From Candidatus Poribacteria bacterium (GTDB taxonomy: Bacteria; Poribacteria; WGA-4E; WGA-3G): DNA of 48,254 nucleotides. The notes below the pieces were generated by a model. The model was not told the DNA's origin. It saw nothing but the letters and a program-made list of their open reading frames with translations, and ran no database searches. Below are positions 41,933-48,254 of this stretch, one piece after another. The position numbers and the translations under genes were made by a program. The stretch lies in NCBI GenBank assembly GCA_021295715.1, contig JAGWBV010000010.1, positions 1 through 48,254 of the forward strand, written 5' to 3'. Positions within the stretch are counted from its first letter, which is position 1, and every line of letters starts with the position of its first letter.

Positions 41933-43264
41933 ATGAAATTTCGGGTTCTGGGAATAATCCTCGGAATACTACTATTAGCCGCATCGCTCTGCTTCGGCCA
42001 CGGTGACGAAGAGGTTGCCGAAGATCAGGTAGCGGTGAAGTCAACCGGCTACTGGATCTACAATGACATTGACAAAGGATTTGCTGAAGCAGAAAAGACA
42101 GGACAACCGCTGCTCATCGTCTTCCGCTGAGTGCCGTGAGAGTCCTGCCAAGGCTTCGACGAACAGGTTGTTCGTCACGATAAAGAGATTAAAGATTTAA
42201 TGGAACAATTCGTGCGTGTCCGTATTGTCCAAGGTAATGGTATGGACTTATCGCTGTTCCAATTTGATTATGATCTCACCTTCGCGGTATTTTTCATGAA
42301 TGCCGATAAAACCATCTACGGACGTTTCGGCACACGTGCTGAATACGAAAATGCGGCGAAAGACATTTCAATTGAAGGCTTCAAATAAGCACTTGAAGCC
42401 GCTTTGGCATTACACGAGGGATACCCGACTAATAAGGCAGTTTTAGCTGCCAAGACCGGACCTGCGTCAATAAAGAAAACACCAGAGGGATTCCCTGCGC
42501 TGTTACGTTATTCGGCAACCTTGGATTTTGATAGTCGGATTAACCAGCAATGCATCCACTGTCACCAGATTGGTGAGGCGCAGCGGGAGATCCACTGGTA
42601 TGACCGGAAGCCAATTCCAGACGAAATCCTGTATCCGTTTCCAATGCCAGATGTTTTGGGATTGCATTTTTCACCGAAGCATCGCGCAAAGATTAGTAAG
42701 GTGGTGTCGGGTTCCTCTGCTGAGAAAGACGGTTTCCGACGCGCAGACGAAATCTTGACCCTCGATGGACAGCCGATTATCTCAATTGCTGACGTGCAGT
42801 GGGTGTTACACCGCACACCGGAAAACACAACATTGCCAGCAACAGTCGATCGGCATGGTAAAGAGATTAACCTTATGCTCACGCTCAACCCGGGTTGGCG
42901 GAAAGGAAGCGACATCTCATGGCGCACGACAACAGGCGAACTACGGCTCGTTGCACTCGGTGGGATGGTGCTTAAAGACCTATCGGATACTCAGCGCCAA
43001 CGTAACAGTATTGGCGAAACGGAAATGGCACTGAACGTCGAGACTGTGAGTCGCGGTGGACGCAGGTCAAGCGAGCAGACTAATGCGCAAAAGGCAGGCA
43101 TCCGACGCGGCGACATTGTCATCGCTTACGGAGAGCGGACCGAGCGGTTGACAGAAAGTGGTATTATCGGATACGTGCTGCAGGACAAACCACAAGCGAA
43201 GACTTTACCCATAAAATTACTGCGAAATGGTGAGCAGATCGAAGTGAAATTGTCGCTTGAATAA
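41933..43264 (+). CDS. Thioredoxin / CxxCH / PDZ protein with two in-frame TGA codons (candidate UxxU selenoprotein), interrupted by one TAA
   Basis: One continuous 444-codon frame. AAAGGAG and ATG at 41933; signal peptide VLGIILGILLLAASLCFGHG. A thioredoxin-like domain follows, with the redox site reading LLIVFR-TGA-VP-TGA-ESC (codons 66 and 69), exactly where CxxC is expected. A perfect 7-bp hairpin with AGGTT loop follows (42158-42176). Further on are CIHCHQIG (207-214, a c-type haem motif), PDZ 1 (ISKVVSGSSAEKDGFRRADE) and PDZ 2 (AQKAGIRRGDIVIAYGERTE). A TAA at codon 152 (42386-42388), in a non-Cys position between GFK and ALEAALALHEGYP, breaks the frame and is not explained by selenocysteine. 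Absence of frameshifts argues for recent function. Alternatives: a pseudogene with three stops, or a sequencing error at the TAA. Confidence 0.65.
42158..42176 (+). promoter_or_regulatory. SECIS-like hairpin for TGA recoding
   Basis: GACGAAC, loop AGGTT, GTTCGTC: a perfect 7-bp stem with G in the first two loop positions, as in bacterial SECIS elements bound by SelB. The loop GG starts 26 bases after the second TGA and 35 after the first, both within the spacing usual for bacterial SECIS (about 16-37). Confidence 0.6.
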
Positions 43265-43278
43265 TTGAGAAACGAAAC

Positions 43279-43314
43279 GGGGAATACACGGGATTCCCAA
43301 CCCACGAATTCCCC
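43279..43314 (+). terminator. Stem-loop after the PDZ gene
   Basis: GGGGAAT ... ATTCCCC with an inner GGGATTCCC, 15 bases after the stop and followed by TTTGT. A second hairpin (GGGACGC ... GCGTCCC) lies just beyond. Confidence 0.55.
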
Positions 43315-43427
43315 TTTGTATCAAATTGAGGGACGCGACTGATGCAATTCGGTGCGTCCCTTCAATCCAATACTGCTACTATACCACAAAAACCAAAGCA
43401 GTATAATAAAAACATGAAAGGATTTAC

Positions 43428-44693
43428 ATGCTACGTAAAATTATAATTACATTCATTATAGTATTCACATCTTGCATGGTGGCTTTTACACTCAACATTT
43501 TAGATGCCGCAAACGTTGAAGCAGAAAAAACAGAAGGGATCGCTGAAATTTCCACTAAACCCTCAATCGTAGCTTTAACGACCGTTATGAACAGTTTCCG
43601 CGCAGCACTAAGTAGTGAACTCCTTGCTGCAGCCTCCTTCCCACTTGGACACAAAGAATCCTACTCATGGACGAATACCCCGCCAAGTATGGGCGGCAAT
43701 CGCGGTGGTATCCCTTTTGGGAGCCTGTCCGCTGAACAACTGACCCTCTTCTATAAAGTCCTGGACGCATTTTTGAGTGACGACGGTTATACCAAAGTCT
43801 CTCTCATCACAAAAGATGTTGAGACGCATCTCAGTAAAATCAGACCGGGTTTCTGGGATCCGAATGATTACCATATTGCCTTATTTGGAAATCCAGAAAC
43901 AGACGGATCGTGGGGCTTCCAGTTGGACGGACATCACTTGGCACTCAACTTCTTAGTTCATGGCGATGAAGTCTCTATTGTCCCCGCCTTCATCGGATCC
44001 GAACCTGCGACCATCAACGGCATTGAAGTGCTTGCGGACGAAAGAGGCAACGCTTTTGCCTTAATGAACAGTCTTGATGCCAACCAAAGAGAGAAAGCGA
44101 TTCAAACGGGTCGTCGTAGACTCCAAGTCGGACCCGGTAGATCAACAGACCCTTTCTTGAATTACGATTATTCCGATTTCGTTGGTGTCGGTCTGAAAGC
44201 ATCGGAGATGAACGCTACTCAAAAAGAGAACCTACGGAACCTGATTAAGACGTACGTCTACAATCTGGAAACCGAATTTGCGGATGTCTGGATGGCGGAT
44301 ATTGATGCCGGACTCGCCGATACTTATTTCGTCTGGATCGGTGGCACGACTATCAACGATCAGATTTACTGTCGTGTTTTTAACCCGGCTGTCTGGATTG
44401 AATTCAATAACGAAGGTGGAGTCGGCACAGGACGCGGACGCGGCGGTAGAGGCGGACGCGATCAAGGAGACCGTCGCAGTCGAGATGACGGTGGATCCCG
44501 CGCTGGCTTGGACCACATCCACTCTATTACCCGATCCCCCAACGGAAAGGACTACGGTATTTTCGCCTTGAATCAGGGTCCCAAGACGCTCTTGGCACAC
44601 TACGCTTCCGCCGATCATCACAAAACAATGCTTCAGTTGTTCGATTATCACATGGTTAATCTACAAGACGGAAAAAATAAGGAGACTCCATAA
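43428..44693 (+). CDS. Exported DUF3500 protein
   Basis: 421 residues; AAAGGA before the ATG and a likely signal peptide (IIITFIIVFTSCMVAFTLNI). DUF3500 features: ELLAAASFPLGHKESYSWTN, GGIPFGSLSAEQLTLFYKVL, GFQLDGHHLALNFLVHGDEV, PAFIGSEPATINGIEVLADE and a C-terminal HKTMLQLFDYHMVN. Around residue 325 it has a low-complexity insert rich in Arg/Gly (GTGRGRGGRGGRDQGDRRSR) not typical of the family. Function not established; His-rich motifs suggest metal binding. The stop shares one base with the ATG of the following methyltransferase (TAATG), so the two are translationally coupled. Confidence 0.8.
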   Translation: MLRKIIITFIIVFTSCMVAFTLNILDAANVEAEKTEGIAEISTKPSIVALTTVMNSFRAALSSELLAAASFPLGHKESYSWTNTPPSMGGNRGGIPFGSLSAEQLTLFYKVLDAFLSDDGYTKVSLITKDVETHLSKIRPGFWDPNDYHIALFGNPETDGSWGFQLDGHHLALNFLVHGDEVSIVPAFIGSEPATINGIEVLADERGNAFALMNSLDANQREKAIQTGRRRLQVGPGRSTDPFLNYDYSDFVGVGLKASEMNATQKENLRNLIKTYVYNLETEFADVWMADIDAGLADTYFVWIGGTTINDQIYCRVFNPAVWIEFNNEGGVGTGRGRGGRGGRDQGDRRSRDDGGSRAGLDHIHSITRSPNGKDYGIFALNQGPKTLLAHYASADHHKTMLQLFDYHMVNLQDGKNKETP

Positions 44694-45259
44694 TGTTTGA
44701 CGAAGTTTTAGCGGAAGTCGAAGAACAGTGTCGAGAAGAACGGGTCCCAATGTTGGGACCCGACAAGGCAAAATTGCTTGCAAGTTGCGTTGAAAAGGCA
44801 AAACCGTCTCTGATTGTAGAATGCGGCACTGCCATCGGTTATTCCGGGTTATGGATTCTACGTGTGCTAAAAACCTTAGGCACAGGACGCTTGATAACAG
44901 TGGAAATAGAGGATGCCAATGCGCAACGGGCGCGCGCAAATTTTGAAAGAGCAGGTGTTTCTGACCTTGTTGATTCACGTATCGGAGATGCCGCAGAAGT
45001 CCTCAAAACCCTCCAAGAACCTGTTGATTTTCTGTTTCTTGATAACAATAAAGACGGCTATTTCGCCTGCTTCCAAGCGATTCAGTCTCGGCTCACCACT
45101 CCAGCAACGCTCGTCGCTGATAACGTCGGTAGAGCGGAGCAAATGGCTGATTATTTAGAACATGTCCGTTCACACTACGACTCCGAAACATACTGGTTTG
45201 AGAGTCGGCACCGACCTGGAAGACGTGATGGGATGGAGGTTAGTATTTATCGCTGCTGA
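44693..45259 (+). CDS. O-methyltransferase (class I, SAM-dependent)
   Basis: 188 residues; AAGGAG before the ATG, which overlaps the preceding stop. SAM-binding motif I is IVECGTAIGYSGLWILRVLK, with GRLITVEIEDANAQRARANF (acidic ribose-binding residue) and DFLFLDNNKDGYFACF as the metal/catalytic stretch; ATLVADNVGRAEQMADYLEH follows. It resembles the catechol O-methyltransferase / methyltransferase-24 type. Slightly shorter than typical. Coupled with the DUF3500 gene; the substrate is unknown. Confidence 0.85.
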   Translation: MFDEVLAEVEEQCREERVPMLGPDKAKLLASCVEKAKPSLIVECGTAIGYSGLWILRVLKTLGTGRLITVEIEDANAQRARANFERAGVSDLVDSRIGDAAEVLKTLQEPVDFLFLDNNKDGYFACFQAIQSRLTTPATLVADNVGRAEQMADYLEHVRSHYDSETYWFESRHRPGRRDGMEVSIYRC

Positions 45260-45274
45260 TGTCCGAGGACAGTA

Positions 45275-45303
45275 TTGACAATACGGCTTACATATAGTAA
45301 GAT
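45275..45303 (+). promoter_or_regulatory. Promoter of the CBM9/DUF5916 gene
   Basis: TTGACA at 45275-45280, 17-base spacer, TAAGAT at 45298-45303, giving a leader of about 180 bases. Confidence 0.55.
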
Positions 45304-45489
45304 ACATAGTCATTGAAACACACGAGACTGCGGCAACTTCTGTTCCATGCCCTGATAAGTCGAGAGGGTTCCCACCTGTTCCCGGAAAGGGCATAGTGAA
45401 TTATCTTCTTAAGGTGTTCACGTATTTCGGATTTCACTCTATAACCCCACCTTTTATATAGCAGCTCAACAAGGAGGCACCAACCTGTA

Positions 45490-47736
45490 ATGAAACATAT
45501 CACTATTGACTTTCAGTTGCGCCGATATATGCAGAACATCAAACTATCTCTCTTACTGTGGATGTGTGTGCTATGTATTTCTATCAGTGTCAACGCGCAA
45601 ACTGAACGGGAGTTACCACGTATGTCAGCACACCGGACTTCTGAGGAAATCAATGTCGATGGGGTGCTGGACGAACCCGTTTGGCAAAGCGTAGAGCCGA
45701 TCCGTCAACTCTACCAAATCCAACCTGACCAAGGCGAACCGGCAACAGAACAGTCCGAAGTCCGCATTCTTTACGATGACAAAAAGTTGTACTTCGGCTT
45801 TATTTTTTACGATGAGATGGACAAGATTGTCGCTAACGACATGCGTCGGGACTCTCCAGGCTTGCGCTCCAACGATTACGGCTTTTTGCTATTAGATACC
45901 TACAACGACCGACGGAATGCCGTTTTCTTTCGCTTCACTCCGGTAGGTGGAATGGAAGATACTGCGGTCTCCAACAGCGGTGGGAGTCTCAACACAAGCT
46001 GGGATATTGTTTGGGAGTGCCGCTGCAGGATCAACGAAGACAATTGGACAGTAGAAATCGCAATTCCGTTCAGCCAACTCCGCTTCGAGCAAAGCGACGT
46101 GATGAACTGGGGCGTAAATTTCGGTCGCGAAATCGCGCGAAAGCAGGAGATTGACGCATGGAATGAAGCACCGAAGACCTACGGAGGATTAGCGAAGTAC
46201 CGAACAGCGTATTTCGGTACACTCGAAGGCTTAGAGGGGATTACGCCATCAAGGCATCTGGAATTGCTGCCGTATGTATTACCCGGTGCGAGTTATGGAT
46301 CATCAACAGAGGAAACTGAAGGCGTATTTGAAGCCGGTGTGGATCTCAAATACGGCGTAACCCCGAACCTAACTGCTGATTTGACCTTTAACACTGACTT
46401 CGCCCAAGTAGAGGCAGATCAGGAACAGGTGAACCTGACGCGTTTTAGTCTCTTTTTCCCTGAACAGCGTCCGTTTTTCTTAGAAGGTGCCAGCATCTTC
46501 GATGTGGGGATCCCACGTCCGAGTTTCCGAAGACCACCCCCTTTACTGCTTTTTTATAGCCGTCGTATCGGGCTTGCGGGAGGACGTGCGATTCCGATTC
46601 TGGGCGGTGGCAAAATGACCGGAAAAATTGGACCTTACGGCATAGGGGTTCTGAACGTATTCACGGACAAATATGAAAAGGATGTGCCCGGAGTCTCTCC
46701 TGAGAACATATTCAGTGAGCCGCGCACAAATTATTCAGTCGCGCGGGTGAATCGAGACATTTTAAAGGGGTCAACTGTAGGCGGAATCCTTATTAATAAG
46801 CAAGATGCTGATACATCCAACAGCACAGCAGGTTTTGATTTTTCCTATCGTCCGACGCGAGAAATCAATATCCAAGGGTTGTTTTCACGGACCCTTGAAG
46901 ATTTTGAAGTAGATTTTGCTCGAAATAGCAATGCATTCTTTATTGGTGGTGATTGGCGGACGAATCTTTTTCGACTCGACGCTTCATATACAGACATTGG
47001 CGAGGACTTTAATCCCGAAGTCGGGTACATTCAACGCACAGATGTCCGGCGTTTTCGTGGGGCAGGCAGTTATACCCCGTGGCCCGACGCGTTTGGCATT
47101 CGCGAGATACAAATTGGACCGGAGATCGATCTCGTTCTGACGCAAGAGAACGAATTGGAAACCCAAGAAATAACCTTCGATACGGAATTTGATTTTGAAA
47201 CAGGGGATGACATCGGATTCCAAGTCAAGAATACAATTGAAAATTTAGATGTAGGGTTTAACCTTCAAGGACAAGAAATTCCAGAAGGTGATTACAATTT
47301 TACATCATTTCAGGTATCGGGTCGGACCAGCAGCAGTCGTATGATTGCCGCCCAGTTGCAAGTGGAATTCGGTGAGTTTTATAGTGGAACGCGGCGCGGT
47401 TTCTTAATAGATGCAATCGCACGACCGACGGCTCGGCTGAGTATAGAACCGTTTATCGAATTTAACCGTATTACACTACTGGGTGAAGAATTCGATGCCA
47501 ACGCTTTCGGCGGACGTGTCGGCTATTCCTTTTCGACAATACTCTTCGCGAAGTTGTTCTCACAATGGAGTACCGATAGGGACATCCTCTCCGCTAACTT
47601 TTTGGTGAACTACATCTACCGCCCCGGCAGCGATATTTACCTCGTTTTCGACCAGAGTTACGACACTCGTGATGGCGGTGTGAAACTTCTCGGTTGGGCA
47701 GTTTTGGGGAAAATGACGTATTGGTGGAACCGGTAA
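45490..47736 (+). CDS. Outer-membrane CBM9 / DUF5916 protein
   Basis: 748 residues. AAGGAGG lies 13 bases before the ATG at 45490; the signal peptide core is LSLLLWMCVLCISISVNAQ, and an ATG at 45529 would give a shorter N-terminus. Residues about 55-240 form a family-9-like carbohydrate-binding domain (VDGVLDEPVWQSVEPIRQLY; YDDKKLYFGFIFYDEMD). From about 255 comes the DUF5916 beta-barrel: LTADLTFNTDFAQVEADQEQ, LTRFSLFFPEQRPFFLEGAS, YSRRIGLAGGRAIPILGGGK and GFDFSYRPTREINIQGLFSR, closing with LGWAVLGKMTYWWNR. Such proteins sit in the outer membrane and are thought to bind or pass carbohydrate. Confidence 0.85.
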   Translation: MKHITIDFQLRRYMQNIKLSLLLWMCVLCISISVNAQTERELPRMSAHRTSEEINVDGVLDEPVWQSVEPIRQLYQIQPDQGEPATEQSEVRILYDDKKLYFGFIFYDEMDKIVANDMRRDSPGLRSNDYGFLLLDTYNDRRNAVFFRFTPVGGMEDTAVSNSGGSLNTSWDIVWECRCRINEDNWTVEIAIPFSQLRFEQSDVMNWGVNFGREIARKQEIDAWNEAPKTYGGLAKYRTAYFGTLEGLEGITPSRHLELLPYVLPGASYGSSTEETEGVFEAGVDLKYGVTPNLTADLTFNTDFAQVEADQEQVNLTRFSLFFPEQRPFFLEGASIFDVGIPRPSFRRPPPLLLFYSRRIGLAGGRAIPILGGGKMTGKIGPYGIGVLNVFTDKYEKDVPGVSPENIFSEPRTNYSVARVNRDILKGSTVGGILINKQDADTSNSTAGFDFSYRPTREINIQGLFSRTLEDFEVDFARNSNAFFIGGDWRTNLFRLDASYTDIGEDFNPEVGYIQRTDVRRFRGAGSYTPWPDAFGIREIQIGPEIDLVLTQENELETQEITFDTEFDFETGDDIGFQVKNTIENLDVGFNLQGQEIPEGDYNFTSFQVSGRTSSSRMIAAQLQVEFGEFYSGTRRGFLIDAIARPTARLSIEPFIEFNRITLLGEEFDANAFGGRVGYSFSTILFAKLFSQWSTDRDILSANFLVNYIYRPGSDIYLVFDQSYDTRDGGVKLLGWAVLGKMTYWWNR

Positions 47737-47836
47737 AGGAGTCTCTTAGGAGTGCCCGTTTCCAACAATTACGGTATCCATTATGCACACACAAAATGCA
47801 CTCAGCGGACATTACACCGACCGAACTTTAACAAAG

Positions 47837-47855
47837 GAGTTCCGCTCAGGAACTC
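47837..47855 (+). terminator. Hairpin before the kelch gene
   Basis: GAGTTCC, loop GCTCA, GGAACTC, a perfect 7-bp stem followed by GTCACTTTTG. It lies 100 bases after the CBM9 gene stop and 18 bases before the next start; a possible weak terminator. Confidence 0.4.
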
Positions 47856-47873
47856 GTCACTTTTGAGGTTTTA

Positions 47874-48254
47874 ATGAGAAAAAAGTTTACAATCAAATCA
47901 AACAGATTTTCATTTTCTAAATGTTGTGGGCTGTTCACTATTCTATTCACCTTCACCTTGATATACAATGCCACTGCCGAAAACTGGGCACAAAAATCGG
48001 ACATGCCGATTCCAAGGCTCTTTTTCTCCGTAACTACCGTTGGTGGTCAGCTTTACACTATCGGCGGAATGCTTGCTGAACCCGTTGACTTTGTTAATGC
48101 TTATGACCCGGGTGTGGATAAATGGGATCAGAAAGCGAGTCTACCAGCAGCACGCGCCGGTGTTGTAACCTGCGTCGTCGCCGGTAAAATTTACGCGATT
48201 GGCGGATGGAACGGGCAATCACCGGCACTCGGAACGGTTGAAGAATATGACCCA
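47874..48254 (+). CDS. Kelch-repeat protein, 5' part only
   Basis: 127 codons to the window edge. A signal peptide (CGLFTILFTFTLIYNATAE) is followed by kelch units: WAQKSDMPIPRLFFSVTTVG, GQLYTIGGML, NAYDPGVDKWDQKASLPAAR and GKIYAIGGWNGQSPALGTVE then EYDP. Kelch motifs (GG, then Y..., W) form beta-propellers; the full gene would contain several more. Exported, role unknown. The ribosome site before the ATG is weak (GAGG). Confidence 0.8.
   Translation, partial: MRKKFTIKSNRFSFSKCCGLFTILFTFTLIYNATAENWAQKSDMPIPRLFFSVTTVGGQLYTIGGMLAEPVDFVNAYDPGVDKWDQKASLPAARAGVVTCVVAGKIYAIGGWNGQSPALGTVEEYDP

Noticed and set aside
42128-42139. The two TGA codons as simple nonsense mutations
   Set aside because: Not fully excluded, but two independent stops falling precisely on the two redox-cysteine positions, with a SECIS-like hairpin behind them and no frameshift in 444 codons, makes recoding the better explanation.
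44400-44520. Frameshift or assembly artefact in the Arg/Gly-rich part of the DUF3500 gene
   Set aside because: The frame is open on both sides and the C-terminal family motifs follow in the same frame, so it is a real insert rather than an error.

Overview
The window looks like a piece of an uncultured marine bacterium. Its gene repertoire matches what I remember of Candidatus Poribacteria and similar sponge or seawater lineages: many Gfo/Idh/MocA oxidoreductases, xylose-isomerase-like TIM barrels, sulfatase and PhyH genes, LamG proteins, FRG/TPR proteins and a high load of short dispersed repeats. That placement is inference from gene content; there is no rRNA or other marker in the window, and I see no tRNA gene or CRISPR array.

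Layout. (1) 1-7660 is an AT-rich, accessory, defence-like island: a short class III cyclase of the Pycsar type, a HEPN-like protein, a TIR protein with an unrecognised C-terminal domain, a frame-broken FRG-TPR gene, a 541-bp cassette between perfect inverted repeats that carries a small membrane protein, an IS3-family transposase remnant, the tail of a third FRG-TPR family gene, and an intact FRG gene followed 3 nt later by a TPR gene. Two copies of an intergenic repeat each carry a near-consensus sigma-70 promoter, one ahead of the TIR gene and one ahead of the FRG gene. (2) 8228-26748 is a catabolic region, mostly carbohydrate and sulfated or phosphorylated substrates: two Gfo/Idh/MocA dehydrogenases, two sugar isomerase/dehydratase-type TIM barrels, an oligogalacturonate-lyase-like propeller protein, a beta/gamma-crystallin protein, two LamG-type proteins, a FemAB-like acyltransferase, a sulfatase, a PhyH dioxygenase, an alkaline-phosphatase-superfamily hydrolase, a P1 peptidase, a DegT aminotransferase and a GH43/GH32-like propeller protein. 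(3) 26921-36969, minus strand: a DUF255 thioredoxin-domain protein fused to a DsbD-like domain, then a Mn/Zn/Fe homeostasis locus (DtxR/MntR regulator, MbfA-type ferritin-VIT exporter, TroA-like binding protein, ABC ATPase, two permeases) with a perfect TTGACA-17-TATAAT promoter overlapped by a perfect metalloregulator palindrome, and a third Gfo/Idh/MocA gene. (4) 37042-48254: a decayed lipoprotein-TPR gene, an orphan fused TRAP permease, a TPR membrane protein, a UbiC-like protein, a thioredoxin/CxxCH/PDZ gene whose two active-site cysteines are both TGA followed by a SECIS-like hairpin (candidate UxxU selenoprotein, but with an additional in-frame TAA), a DUF3500 protein with an overlapping O-methyltransferase, a CBM9/DUF5916 outer-membrane protein, and the start of a kelch-repeat protein.

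A dispersed repeat (head TTTTAATTTTCCTTGCGG) occurs about nine times. In three places its head lies against a start codon and supplies the Shine-Dalgarno-like AAGGA/T; in one it encodes the last residues and stop of the TRAP permease; in another it abuts the -35 box of the metal-regulon promoter. The observations most worth following up are the candidate double-selenocysteine protein, the Pycsar-like/HEPN/TIR/FRG island, and the start-codon-associated repeat.
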